Source: Stentor roeselii
Taxonomy: Eukaryota > Ciliophora > Heterotrichea > Heterotrichida > Stentoridae
Direction of reading: 5' to 3'
NCBI GenBank assembly: GCA_006503475.1
Contig: RSEH01000026.1
Location: forward strand, 149,674-213,673
DNA: 64,000 nt
The notes beneath the pieces were generated by a model that was given only the letters and a program-made list of their open reading frames with translations, was not told where the DNA came from and made no database searches. The translations under genes and the position numbers were made by a program. The first letter of the stretch is position 1; the number at the start of each line of letters is the position of its first letter. This document shows positions 17,347 to 27,422 of this stretch, piece after piece.

Positions 17347-18276
17347 TTACTCTCTTAAAGCTTGTCTAGCTTTATATATTTTATACTCTTTACCTACGTA
17401 GTCTTTGTAAGCTTCCCAAGTCAAAAACATGACCGTGCACCAAGGTCCAATTCTCATCCAAAGGAACCAAAACCCATTATAAAGTGCAAGAAACCCTTCA
17501 TTCTTAACAATCTTCTTAAAGCAATCCAAAGGTCCAGTAAACCTCATTTCATTTCCCTTGACCTCATTCGGATTAGCCCTAGTAGAGTTCATATACCTAG
17601 TTTTCACCACATCAATCGGAGAACTAGCAACAGAGGCAAAAAACCCTGCAGTGATACTCGCAAAAAACCTTAACCAAACAGAACTTTCCTCAAATCCAAA
17701 CCAATCCATGAACAATTTCTTCGAATTATCATAAGTTCCCAGTTCCGCCGAGTTAACAACAACTGCTCTGTAGATATTCGGAGAACTTCCTCGATAAAAA
17801 CCCTGAACAAAGCCTTCATTCGTGTAGATCTTCTTCAGACAGTCCAAAAGTCCTGAGTACTTCAATTGTGCCTCGTCGTTTATGATCCGAATCTTGCAGA
17901 CGTCTAAAGGAGTGCAAAGAAAACTTGAGAAACCTCCACTTAAGGCACCAAGAAGGAACCTTTGAAAGACTCCTGCTGATGATGCGTCGATTCCTAGTGC
18001 GGCTTTCGCCTTGTCGTATATGGCGATACGCACTCCTGAGTACTGGAATTGTCGGAAAAAGGCTGGAATTATTCCCCAGTAAAAACCTTTGATACCTGAT
18101 TTTGAATAGTTCACACGGATTGCATCGAGTGGGCCGGAGTACTTCACACTTCCTTGGGTTCCTCCGAGTTGCATTTTGGTCTTCAGCTGGTCCATTGGGA
18201 ATGTCACGAACTCCGCTATGCATGATGATAGACTGCCTCCCAAGAATGAGAGGGAAATAGGAAGTTCATCAGCCAT
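17347..18276 (-). CDS. Mitochondrial carrier family (SLC25) transporter
   Basis: The protein has 309 residues from ATG 18276 (MADELPISLSFLGG); the longer frame only adds an unlikely leader. It has three repeats of about 100 residues, each with the Px[DE]xx[KR] signature: FPMDQLKTKM (about 26-35), TPLDVCKIRI and SPIDVVKTRY. Each is followed by a G-rich loop and an aromatic-glycine (YRG/YNG) element. Six membrane helices are expected in the inner mitochondrial membrane. The pattern resembles the dicarboxylate/oxoglutarate/UCP group, but substrate contact residues cannot be judged here. It converges with the sulfatase-like gene, with 17 bp between stop codons. Confidence 0.93.
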   Translation of the reverse strand: MADELPISLSFLGGSLSSCIAEFVTFPMDQLKTKMQLGGTQGSVKYSGPLDAIRVNYSKSGIKGFYWGIIPAFFRQFQYSGVRIAIYDKAKAALGIDASSAGVFQRFLLGALSGGFSSFLCTPLDVCKIRIINDEAQLKYSGLLDCLKKIYTNEGFVQGFYRGSSPNIYRAVVVNSAELGTYDNSKKLFMDWFGFEESSVWLRFFASITAGFFASVASSPIDVVKTRYMNSTRANPNEVKGNEMRFTGPLDCFKKIVKNEGFLALYNGFWFLWMRIGPWCTVMFLTWEAYKDYVGKEYKIYKARQALRE

Positions 18277-18486
18277 CTTAAATTGTAAAAGTTGTTGCCA
18301 AATTAAGCTCAACAAGTTGTGGTGAATATGGTGAAAGGGTTCAAGCAAAAGTATAGCAATATCAAAATGGTAATAAAACAAATTCTACCGTTGAATGAAG
18401 ATTGTTGTTCTTTTGTCAATTCAAATATAATTTAAATCTTTCTCTTCCCTAAAATATCCTTCTTAAAATCATCTATTATCTAATAT

Positions 18487-19968
18487 TTAATTATCCTCTG
18501 AAGGAATATCAGATAAAGGAGTTTCCTTCAACTCAAAAGTATCAAGATTCAAGCACCAAAGATTTCTCACGAAATATTTAATGAAATAGGCACAATTATT
18601 AAAAACAACAGGTTTGCTATAGCTCCACCAGTCGCGATCAATAATATCCCTACTCTTCCAACAATCAAGTTCCCCAGCAGGTGCGAAATAAACCTTATCA
18701 CCACACATGCAATAAACAAAATCATTATGACAAAACAAGATTTTATTCTTAGTCCTGCCAAGGTCCAAGTTGAGATTTTGATATTCATTAATTTCAGGAG
18801 AAAACAGAAAAATCTTCTCATAATCATTACCTGCCAATAAAATCCCTGAAGAAGTTAAACAAGCAGAGATTCTTGAAATTTTAACAGGTAGTTCATTTAA
18901 GTTTTCCCATTCGCCTGTGGCAAAAGTGAATTTTTCAGCGAATTTCCCTTTGTTGCCTCCGAATACGTAAATAATTCCGTCTTTTTGGACTATGCAGTGA
19001 CCGGAGCGACCGTTGAACTCTTTTTTATTTTCGACTACACCTCGTTCGAAGTCAATCATTAAGACTTCTGAGTTGTTCATACCGTTTCCCCCACAAAAGA
19101 AAACTTGGCCGTTGTCCATTTCTAGCCAAGATGCTTCAAAGGTCCAGTTTCTGTCGAATGTGATTTCTTTTTTTTTTAGCTTTTCAAGGTTTACCCTGGT
19201 GGCGTTGCTCTTGCCAGGATGAAATAAGAATAAATAATGTCCGCAGTGCTCTGGGACGATCCTAATCTGCTCTAAAAATATCCTCAAATTGATTAAAATA
19301 TCATCAGCTGGAATAACCACAGGTGGTGGAGGACGTAAATTAGAATGTCCATAAGTAAGTATCGAATTAACAACTTTTCCAGCTTCAGTATTACAATCAG
19401 GTATTTTTTTCAATACCTGAGCCGCGACCTCTTTTTTCAACACCTTAAACCTTTCATTTTCGACAAGATTTTTCGCAGTAAGAAGTTCTCTCTGCTCTTC
19501 AATCCAAGTGGCAATAAGACTTTCCAGCTGATATTTAAGTACTTCTAAAACCTCACAAGAGCTATTAGCCTGCACAGCTCTATCAATCTCATCATGTGCT
19601 TGTCTCAAACAATTATTTCGAAGTTGAATTTCCGGAAGTTCCTTGGTACTTTTAACGATTTCTTTCCATTTGATAGGAATAAAGATATGGTCTTCATCTC
19701 TTTGTAACCGTTTGCAAGGTTTACAAACAGGAAGCGCATTATCAGAGGAAATTTGTAAAAACTCAGCAATACCTGAAGGGCAGAACAAGCAAGAAAATTC
19801 ACTTGTCTTGAAGAGACCTCTGGTTTGTGTGTTCATTGATTGAAAACTGTCCTCAGGGTTGTTAAAAGCGTGCTTGTTCATGCAGTTTATGCAAACAAAG
19901 ACCCGCGGACTACAAAGAGTGCATCTGTGAGTTGCTGGCGACCCGCATGAGCAGAAGACTTGCTCCAT
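18487..19968 (-). CDS. Zinc-binding and Kelch-type beta-propeller protein
   Basis: The protein has 493 residues. A Cys-rich N-terminus (about 7-110) has CxC, CxxC, CINC, CLFC and CKPC pairs, B-box-like but not standard. A helical linker follows (about 110-210). The C-terminal 240 residues contain Kelch-like blades (FFCGGNGMNNSEVLMID, IYVFGGNKGKFAEKF, CMCGDKVYF). Such proteins are abundant in ciliates and may be E3 adaptors or scaffolds. The N-terminal half resembles the protein at 29181, which shares a xxIKWxxxxKSxxxL element but lacks the propeller. Its start is 10 bp after the stop of the next gene upstream. Confidence 0.78.
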   Translation of the reverse strand: MEQVFCSCGSPATHRCTLCSPRVFVCINCMNKHAFNNPEDSFQSMNTQTRGLFKTSEFSCLFCPSGIAEFLQISSDNALPVCKPCKRLQRDEDHIFIPIKWKEIVKSTKELPEIQLRNNCLRQAHDEIDRAVQANSSCEVLEVLKYQLESLIATWIEEQRELLTAKNLVENERFKVLKKEVAAQVLKKIPDCNTEAGKVVNSILTYGHSNLRPPPPVVIPADDILINLRIFLEQIRIVPEHCGHYLFLFHPGKSNATRVNLEKLKKKEITFDRNWTFEASWLEMDNGQVFFCGGNGMNNSEVLMIDFERGVVENKKEFNGRSGHCIVQKDGIIYVFGGNKGKFAEKFTFATGEWENLNELPVKISRISACLTSSGILLAGNDYEKIFLFSPEINEYQNLNLDLGRTKNKILFCHNDFVYCMCGDKVYFAPAGELDCWKSRDIIDRDWWSYSKPVVFNNCAYFIKYFVRNLWCLNLDTFELKETPLSDIPSEDN

Positions 19969-19978
19969 TTATAGAAAA

Positions 19979-20608
19979 TTAGGGAAAGTTCTGTTTAGTT
20001 AACCATTTATCGTAGATTCTTTTCAGTTCTTCTTTAATTAGCTTCTTTGGCACGTAGTTTCCTTTCACGGAGATGGTTTTTTTATTGTCGTAGTCAGGCT
20101 TTGATATTATCTCTAATTGGATGTCGTCTTCGAATGACCGGAAAAGGATCATGAAGGGGTCGTTGTATAACTCGTAAAACTCGACATCGAAAAATTTTTT
20201 AAACTTTTCGAAAGAGTCGATTATGAAAATTAACTGATCGTTATTGAAAAGTTCTGATTTTAACTCTTTTTGGTCTATTAAAATCTCTAGATTTTCTATA
20301 ATTTTCAGTGATTTATGAAGGATTTTTTGGGAAAGGAGATGTGAGTCGATTTCGATGTCGTATTCTTTCATTAGATGGACTTTTTCATCAAGGGGTCTTT
20401 TGATGTGGGAATTTGAGAAGAGCTCTGGGAAGTCTGATAAGGAAGAGTTTAAATCTTTCAGAAAAAGTTTGAGTTTTTCATCGGCTTGGGTGAGAATGAG
20501 TTGCACATGATGAGAGTTTTTAGAGAAATCAAGTAAAGTGATAGAATCATTCCAGATTTTCACGAAATTTCCTTGATTTTCAAAGATTTTCTTTAGACTT
20601 TCTATCAT
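19979..20608 (-). CDS. Unknown acidic protein
   Basis: The protein has 209 residues and no recognised domain. The first 140 residues are predicted mostly helical. The last 70 look alpha/beta (FYELYNDPFMILFRSF, LEIISKPDYDNKKTI) and end in a basic helix. It is wedged between the coiled-coil gene at 20622 (13 bp upstream) and the Kelch gene (10 bp downstream), all on the minus strand. Intact frame, ATG in TTAATAATG context, and tight packing support a real gene. Confidence 0.6.
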   Translation of the reverse strand: MIESLKKIFENQGNFVKIWNDSITLLDFSKNSHHVQLILTQADEKLKLFLKDLNSSLSDFPELFSNSHIKRPLDEKVHLMKEYDIEIDSHLLSQKILHKSLKIIENLEILIDQKELKSELFNNDQLIFIIDSFEKFKKFFDVEFYELYNDPFMILFRSFEDDIQLEIISKPDYDNKKTISVKGNYVPKKLIKEELKRIYDKWLTKQNFP

Positions 20609-20621
20609 TATTAATTAGATA

Positions 20622-21485
20622 TTAGGTCGAGTATAGAGCTTTCACGGAAGGTTTATACAAAAAAGAGACATCAGGATGGTAGATGTCAGGATTATCTCCT
20701 AAGTGCGCACCTGAATTCTTTAAGTTAAACATGTCGTCATGACTCATGTCAAGTAGTCTCCTCTGCTGGTCCTGTTTAAAAATCTTCGAATTAATCTGAG
20801 TCTTTTGCTCTTGAAGGAGCTTTAGCTGCCCTTCCTTTTCCTTTATGATATTTTCCATCTTTAAAACATTACTTTTCCAGGAACTTGTGAGAATTTTCAA
20901 TTTTTTGCTTAAGTCTTCAAAAGGTTTGGAATCAGATTCGGCTTTGCAATCACCTACTAAATTTTTTAGCTTTTCGTATTCTTTTTCTAGTTCTTGTGAT
21001 TTTGAAATGTCGTTGTTGGTCTTTTCTTGAATGTTTTTCAGATTTTCTTCGATTGTTGACAGGTTTTTCTTGTGAAATTTCAGGTCTCTTGTTAGAGACT
21101 CTTCTGTGTCAGTCGATTTTGAAAGAGGAGGAAGACCGTGGCCACCGTTTAAGTTTAGTCTTTTGTTTTCTTTTACGAGAAGTTCTAGTTTTTCTTTCAG
21201 TTTTTCTACCTTTTCGGATAGTTGGATCTCATTTTCGACTGAGATTGAAGACATCTTCTGGCGAAGAGATTTTTCTTCTGCTGCGTAGATTAGGCATTGC
21301 TTGCTCAGGTTTTCTAATGCTGGCCTTGATGATGACATTGGACTTTTCGAAACGGCTCTTGGACCTCGGCTCGTTATGTCTTGATAGCGTTTGTAAAGTT
21401 CATTATAAGCTTCTTTTTTCGATGCAATTTGGCTTTTAAGCCTCTCTATCGTTCTGAGTAGGAGTTACTCTTGAGCTGAAGACAT
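20622..21485 (-). CDS. Coiled-coil protein with one 15-nt intron
   Basis: The protein has 282 residues after splicing. Exon 1 is 21485-21469 (MSSAQE) and exon 2 is 21453-20622. Removing GTAACTCCTACTCAG restores one frame into the long downstream ORF; retaining it gives an immediate TAA. The protein is coiled coil from about 1-35 and 65-235, with a short low-complexity break (NLNGGHGLPPL). The C-terminus is not helical (NPDIYHPDVSFLYKPS). I infer a structural or cytoskeletal protein; no family is recognised. Confidence 0.75.
21454..21468 (-). other. 15-nt intron
   Basis: The sequence is GTAACTCCTACTCAG on the minus strand. It splits a GA/A codon, has an A at intron position 10, and creates TAA if retained. 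Confidence 0.85.
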
Positions 21486-21675
21486 TTAGAATGATATTAA
21501 ATGATTGATTTAAAAACTTAAAATCGCCTTCAAGAAAATGGATACAACAAAAACACCAACATATAAAATAAACCTATAAAAATCAATAAAAACATAAAAT
21601 TTCCCTAAAAAAAATTTAACCCAAAACTTTTCAAAAAAAAAGTTCTACATTTCCCAATTAACTACTTTACTACTT

Positions 21676-21849
21676 CTAACATTTCTTCAAAAGATTCAAG
21701 TCACTTCCCTGAGGAAACCTGCATTCAGGACACAATCCTTTTTTCCCAAGTGCATCCCGAATACATTCAAAACAAAAGCGATGTCCACAATTCAGTACCC
21801 TTGGGTCTTTAAGAAAATCAATACAAATACTACACTCATTTCTTTCCAT
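21676..21849 (-). CDS. Small stand-alone RING-finger protein (57 aa)
   Basis: ATG at 21849, TAG at 21678-21676. Almost the whole 57-residue protein is one RING-HC domain: C6 x2 C9, C21 x H23 x2 C26 x2 C29, C40 x2 C43 (ECSICIDFL, LNCGHRFCFEC, LCPECR). All eight zinc ligands are present with classical spacing, so it is probably functional, presumably as a minimal E3 ubiquitin ligase. The E2-contact Ile after the first Cys pair is present (CSIC). It is divergent from VDAC with 19 bp between start codons. Confidence 0.8.
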   Translation of the reverse strand: MERNECSICIDFLKDPRVLNCGHRFCFECIRDALGKKGLCPECRFPQGSDLNLLKKC

Positions 21850-21868
21850 TTATACCTTCCAATAAAAC
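21850..21868. promoter_or_regulatory. 19-bp interval between divergent start codons
   Basis: Only ttataccttccaataaaac separates the start codons of the small RING gene (minus) and VDAC (plus). It must hold both 5' UTRs and any shared promoter, or these extend into coding sequence. Confidence 0.5.
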
Positions 21869-22729
21869 ATGGCAAAGCTGGACAACTTCAGTGGTTTGAC
21901 AAGGCCTCAAGAAGACCTTCTGAAAAAGTACTACTGTTTCGGAAGTCTCGCCCTTCTCAACTTGAACCTGTCCCGTGACAACTTCACCTTCCATACAAGG
22001 GTCAGTGAACGTCAAGGGCAGCAATCACGAGCATCTGCCTGGCTTCAATACAAGACCGACTTATTCCTCTTAAAAGCGAAAAGAAGAAACGACCGTCTTT
22101 CTCATTACAAACTTGAAGTCACTCCCCAAAAATTCATTCCTAACTTCAAAGCCGTATTTGAATGCAAGTTAGAAGAAGGCAAAGAAGTCGACTCCTCAGC
22201 TAATTTCGAGTACAGCCATGAAAAGGTCAAGGGAAAGCTTTCATATCTCACTGCAAGTAAAACTCTTAGACTACAGGGAACTGCTGGAAAGGCTGAAAAT
22301 GGATTCGGACTTGATACAAAGGTCAACACTGAAAGCTGGACCGTCTCTAGTCATGTTGAAGCTCTTTGGCTCTTTAAAAATAGTGCAAGACTTGTCTTGA
22401 AGCACGTCGGAAAAGACTTGGCATCGATTGGGTCGTTTGAAGCGAGTTATTTACACGCGGTGAACAATTCAGCTAATATTGGGTCAAAGGTGACGAGTGA
22501 CTGGCAAAGTAGAAAAACGTCTTTGGAAGTAGGAGGAGACTTCGCGTATGATTCAAGCACCTGGGTGAAAGGAAAAGTGAATTCTGATGGAAAACTTGCA
22601 CTTGCACTTACAAGACTTGTTGCTAACAATCTTAGGACTTCTGTGGCTACTGAAGTCACTGTTGCAAGTCTTTTAAGCAACAATTCTGATTCGTTTAAAC
22701 TTGGAGTGAGGGTTGACTTTAGTGATTAA
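21869..22729 (+). CDS. VDAC-type mitochondrial outer-membrane porin
   Basis: The protein has 286 residues, the normal size for VDAC (about 283). It begins with a short amphipathic segment and then consists of alternating amphipathic beta strands throughout, as in the 19-strand eukaryotic porin barrel. The C-terminal strand SFKLGVRVDFSD fits the beta-signal of outer-membrane barrels. VDAC passes ATP, ADP and small anions across the outer membrane. The call rests on length, strand pattern and ends rather than a single motif. It is the first gene of a plus-strand run reaching 29,942. Confidence 0.8.
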   Translation: MAKLDNFSGLTRPQEDLLKKYYCFGSLALLNLNLSRDNFTFHTRVSERQGQQSRASAWLQYKTDLFLLKAKRRNDRLSHYKLEVTPQKFIPNFKAVFECKLEEGKEVDSSANFEYSHEKVKGKLSYLTASKTLRLQGTAGKAENGFGLDTKVNTESWTVSSHVEALWLFKNSARLVLKHVGKDLASIGSFEASYLHAVNNSANIGSKVTSDWQSRKTSLEVGGDFAYDSSTWVKGKVNSDGKLALALTRLVANNLRTSVATEVTVASLLSNNSDSFKLGVRVDFSD

Positions 22730-22861
22730 GTAGATTAGGAGTTATAAATGTCAAGTTTGGCTGGGGTATGCTTTTGGGTTACTATTCATTTTGTTTGCTT
22801 TTTGTGCAATTTGGAGTTCTACTCGATGAAATTGTAAAATTAATGCAGACTTAGTAGCCCT

Positions 22862-23278
22862 ATGAGGTTTGTGTTGCCTCTCTCGTGGTTGGTTGGATTG
22901 GCTTTTTCGACTACTAGTCTTGCTTTGGGTCCGGAATATTTGTCTTCGACGCTACTGGCTTTGATGTTTTTGTTTAGCTTCACCTTTAGCAATAAAGTTC
23001 TTTTGTTCTACAAACGTACTGGGTAGGAGTTATGTAGACTCGCTATGGTATGCAGCCTTGCAGTATGTGCTCAAGGCCTAATCCTAAATATATTACTTGG
23101 AATAAGAGATCCCTTATCAGGAGGTCTTTTCACTCTAATGCTATCAACAGTCTGCATATTCCAATTCATTTACGGATACACATTGCATCGAAAAGGAACC
23201 CTACGAGAAGAGTCAAGAAAAGACATTGACTTAGGTTTAAACGAGGAGAATATTCTAAGCGAGTTCATTAATAACTAG
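22862..23278 (+). CDS. Small four-TM membrane protein with one 15-nt intron
   Basis: The protein has 133 residues after removing the intron at 23023-23037: exon 1 22862-23022, exon 2 23038-23278. Without splicing the frame stops at TAG inside the intron. Hydrophobic segments lie at about 7-24, 29-45, 54-71 and 78-97, and the last 35 residues are charged. No family is recognised. It sits 132 bp after VDAC and only 7 bp before the 7TM gene. Confidence 0.75.
23023..23037 (+). other. 15-nt intron
   Basis: The sequence is GTAGGAGTTATGTAG. It splits a GG/A glycine codon, has A at position 10, and gives an in-frame TAG if retained. Confidence 0.88.
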
Positions 23279-23285
23279 ATATAAA

Positions 23286-24407
23286 ATGTTATGCCTATTT
23301 ATTCTCAGTGTTTCCGCTAAGTTCATAGAAACTCGTGTAGACCTGGCAGTTCCAGTTTATTTAGGAAGATTCTCAGGCCATGATGTGACAGTTTTAGCCT
23401 CTGCAAGGGTAGACACTGAAGCTTCTATTGAAGACCCTGTCATGTTGCAAGTCTGGATCTTCAGCAAGCAGGTGGAATTTCAATGTGGTCGAGAATATTC
23501 TGAAAAAATCGCTAAAATCGACTTGCCTGTCACTGATGAATGGGGAGAGGACTTAAAAGAGAATTATGATGGAAGTCTTCAGTACTTTTTTTATGTTTCT
23601 GACTGTGAAAACCGCTTGAGTCATAGAGACCCGGTCATTGTTCAGCTGGATTTACAAGATGAGCATTTGGAACACTACCCAGTCGAGTTTGCTTATGAAC
23701 AATATGTACTTGCAGGGTTTTTAGCTGTGCATATTCTTATCATTTTCATCGCGATTTATGGGATTTATCAAGAAACTCATGATGAGATACCTTTGGTGTT
23801 TATTTTCATCATCTCTATTGTTTATGTTGTTTCTATCATGTTTCAGTTCCTTGATTTCTGGATTTATGGCATGGATGGGACTAGTTTCAAGCTTATCATG
23901 ATTTTTTGTAAGTTCTTTGAATGTTTTTCACGGTGCAGTATTTTTTGTATTCTTTTATTGGTGACGTCTGCTTCTTTTGACCCTAAAGAGTTCAATATAA
24001 CCGGTTCGCAATTTTTATCTTACGTCAGTATACTCCTCTACGAGTTCCTGATAGAGACTCTCTCCATAATAAACAACGACGTCTCTGAGCTATTCGAGTC
24101 CTTCGCAGGATGGGGTGTATGGTGCTTGTTACTCGGAAGAATCTCTCTCTATCTCCTCCACAATAAAAAAACCCAATCCAATCTCCAAAAAGGTACAATC
24201 CTAAAAACCCCTCTTTGCCTTTACCTTCTAACCCTTCTCCCCCTTCTCAACTTCTCAATCTATCTACTATCTCCGATTAAAGGAAAAGCTTCAACCCTTT
24301 ACCTGATCGAAAACTTATTCCCAGTCTTTAGTCAATTTTACCTTCTTGTTCTTTTCATGAGTACTAAATTGACCGGAGTCCTTCCAACGAAGTCTCACGA
24401 TTTCTAA
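23286..24407 (+). CDS. Seven-TM protein with luminal domain (GOST / GPR180-TMEM145-like)
   Basis: The protein has 373 residues. A signal peptide (MLCLFILSVSA) precedes a beta-rich extracellular or luminal domain to about residue 135, which holds two cysteines (FQCG, SDCEN). Seven hydrophobic segments follow from about 140 to 365. This is the architecture of the GOST/intimal-thickness-receptor family, whose members function in Golgi or surface trafficking. The assignment is by architecture; sequence signatures are weak. It lies 7 bp after the four-TM gene and 16 bp before VPS18. Confidence 0.65.
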   Translation: MLCLFILSVSAKFIETRVDLAVPVYLGRFSGHDVTVLASARVDTEASIEDPVMLQVWIFSKQVEFQCGREYSEKIAKIDLPVTDEWGEDLKENYDGSLQYFFYVSDCENRLSHRDPVIVQLDLQDEHLEHYPVEFAYEQYVLAGFLAVHILIIFIAIYGIYQETHDEIPLVFIFIISIVYVVSIMFQFLDFWIYGMDGTSFKLIMIFCKFFECFSRCSIFCILLLVTSASFDPKEFNITGSQFLSYVSILLYEFLIETLSIINNDVSELFESFAGWGVWCLLLGRISLYLLHNKKTQSNLQKGTILKTPLCLYLLTLLPLLNFSIYLLSPIKGKASTLYLIENLFPVFSQFYLLVLFMSTKLTGVLPTKSHDF

Positions 24408-24423
24408 TTAGTTCTAATAGATT

Positions 24424-27417
24424 ATGTCAAAAGGCGCAAACGTTGACTGGCTCAGCGGCGACATGGCCGAGCAACCCGACGAAGACATTGTAAGAAAAAC
24501 TTAGCTTGACGAGGCCTACGAGTTCAAAGGCATCGAGGAGGACCAGTCGAAGGTAGAGATCTTCAGATCGACAGTCTTAAACAGCATTCGCGTCAGGTCA
24601 TCGAATATTCTCTATGTCGCTGTTTCTTGTAGAGCTATTTACGCAACTACCAGTGATAAGCAAGTCCTTCGGTGGCTTGTTAGTGAAAAGGACCAGATCA
24701 AAGAAGCGAAAAGAGATGGAATGTCTGAACTTGTTATTCGTGCACTTAATAAAGATATCCCGAAACCTGAAAGAGTCTTCATTGATCAGAATGGATGGCA
24801 TGCTTTAGTTAACTTCAGCACTGAGGACTCGCATTACTTTCATTTAACTGCTAGTCAGTCGTTGTTGGTTAACAAGTTGCATGGGTTCAAGATTTTAAGT
24901 GTTGGGTGGTCGAAAAATACTGAAAGGTACTTGAGTAAAGAGTTTCTTGTTGGGACTAGCAAAGGACTTATCCTGGAGATGTCAATTGAATACGACGCTT
25001 CTGCAGATACAATAAAACATTCATTCAACAAAGTCTTCGACATCGGTCACCCCATCCACGGAATAGACTACGTTCTTTTCTCAGGACTAGCCTGCAAGAT
25101 AACAGTATTCATCGCCTGCCCCAACCACTTCTTCCAAATCTTAGGCGATCCAAACGAAAGCGGTCGTCCAGCATTTCTCGATTTTTTCCAAGAATACCGT
25201 AAAAATCCATCTCTTCTCCAAAAGTGCACAATAGAATTTCCAGGTTCAAATTCAAAAAATCATCTTCAAGTATACTACAACAATTTTTCACCAGATAGTC
25301 TCGCAGTGATGAGTGGTGCAGGAATGTTCTTCGCGAACATGCCTTCAAGTTTCTCTGAAAAACTCTACGTCGACCAATTAACACCTCTTGAAATCTCCAA
25401 TCGCCCGATGGACCTCCTCGTTGGGCCCGCGTCAACGCGGGCGACTTTTGAAGTGAGTCGAGAAAGTGAGGTACTTGTAGGGATTGGAATAACAAAAGAA
25501 CACGTTTATTTCTTCACTGCTCATAAAATGAGTGTTGTTTCGAAAATCACTCAGAAAGTGGTTCATACTATTGAGTTTGAAAAAAGGCAGGGATATGAAA
25601 TTATTGGAGTTTATTTTGAACCTATTTCACATTCTTTCTTTGCTTGGTCTAACAGGTTTATTTACCAGGTGCTTGTTGAGAATGAGGAAAGTGATGTTTG
25701 GAAGTATTATATCGAAGTCAATAATTATGTTGAAGCCATTCGCTTCTGTGAAGCTACTTCTTCACCTGCTTATGGAAAAGTGAATGGCATGTATGCTGAA
25801 TACTTGTTTCGTAATAAGAAATTCAAAGAAGCTGCCCAAACTTTCGTGAAAAGTGAGAAGTCTTTTGAAGATATCGCTTTAAAACTAAGCAAAAATCCTG
25901 AAGCACTTGAATATTTCTTGGAATTAAAATTAGAAAATCTTGGAAGTGAGATGAAATCTCAAAAATGCCTGATTTCCACCTGGCTTCTAGAGATTTATCT
26001 GGAAAATATCAACCAAGAGTGTCTTGACGAGGAAAAAATGGCTAAGGCAGAAGGAAAACTTCATAAATTCTTACAAAATCATAAAAGTGACTTGGATGAA
26101 GACACTACTTGTTTCATTTTACAAAGTCATGGAAATATCGACTACTGGGTATTTTACGCAGACTTGATAAAAAAGCCAGAAATTGTAATCCTGCATCATA
26201 TAAATCAATCAGAGTTCAAAAAAGCTCTGACTAAACTAGAACAACTCGATCCTAACGGCAAAGAAGCCCTACTCTGCAAGTACGCACCTATCTTCATGAA
26301 GTCCGAACCCAAGCGAGTCGTTGAAATGTTGATCGAAATCACGAAAAGTAAGAAAGGTGAAATCGATTTCAAGAAATTCATCCCGACACTTATGAACGTT
26401 GACCAGTTTTCTAGAACTGAAGCAATTAAACTAGAGAAGTTCTTAATCAACGAGATTAGAATTGAAGATAAAGCGATTCATAACCTTTTCTTGTTTCATT
26501 TGTCGGAATCTGACCAAGAACGTGATTTGGTTGAATATCTTCGAAATCAAAGTAACTTAAAGAGAATTTCATTTGACTCTGAATACGCCTTGTCAGTTTT
26601 AAAGAGAAATGGAAAAATAGAAAGTTTGATTTATTTGTACAGCTTGCTTCAAATGCACTCAGAAGCCGTGACAACTGCTCTGGAAATCAGGAAAATCGAC
26701 CTGGCAAAACAAAATGCTAACAATGTCATGAAATTCGATGAAAAACTGGCAAGAAAACTTTGGTTGCAAATTGCGAATTACCACATTCGCAGTAACAACG
26801 TGAAAGAAGCATTGACTGTGATGAATGAAAGTCGTGTGATTAAAATGGAAGAACTTTTACCTTTTTTTAATGAACAAGAAAGTATTTCTACATTTAAAGA
26901 AGATATCTGTAAATCGTTGTCGTCTTATAAGGCAAGAATCGATGACTTGAACAATGAACTGAATGAATCGAGACAGTCTCAAGAAATGGTGAAAAGAGAA
27001 TTGAAGACTATTAAAGAGCGATGCATTGAAATTGAAGGAATGCAGGCTTGTGACATCTGCTCAAAGCCAGTCATGAAAAGCGCTTTTTATGTCTTTCCTT
27101 GCGCTCATACCTTTCATCGTGATTGTCTCTTGAAAATCATTCTGCCTGTGCTTAAGGTCAAGGACTCGGTTAGACATTCGAAGATTTCTGCAACTCTTAT
27201 TGAAATCGCACAGAAGGAAGGAAAAACACCTGCTGGAAAAGGATTGATTATGGAAAGTAGAGAAAGTATTCGTGATATGTATAAGAGGCTTAACTCTTTG
27301 TTGGCACCTAGATGTTACTTCTGCTCGAATGACTTTATTGATACTGTTAAGGATGACTTAGCCGAAGACCCAGAAGAAGAAAAGATGTGGGCAATCGAGC
27401 CAATAGATGATTATTAA
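24424..27417 (+). CDS. VPS18: VPS18, HOPS/CORVET core subunit with RING domain
   Basis: The protein has 992 residues after removing the 15-nt intron at 24490-24504; human VPS18 has 973. The N-terminal half is a beta-propeller (VGWSKNTE, LVGTSKGLILEM, FIACPNHFFQILG match VPS18). The C-terminal half is an alpha-solenoid (clathrin repeat-like, about 340-830), followed by a short coiled coil. A RING-type zinc site lies at about 870-955 (CDIC, FPCAHTFHRDC, CYFC), with a long insert between zinc pairs as in VPS18. The protein acts in membrane tethering at endosomes and lysosomes; the RING binds other core subunits. MEMO1 begins 5 bp after its stop. Confidence 0.92.
24490..24504 (+). other. 15-nt intron
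   Basis: The sequence is GTAAGAAAAACTTAG, phase 0, after codon 22 of VPS18. It has A at position 10 and an in-frame TAG if retained. Confidence 0.92.
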
Positions 27418-27422
27418 TAATT

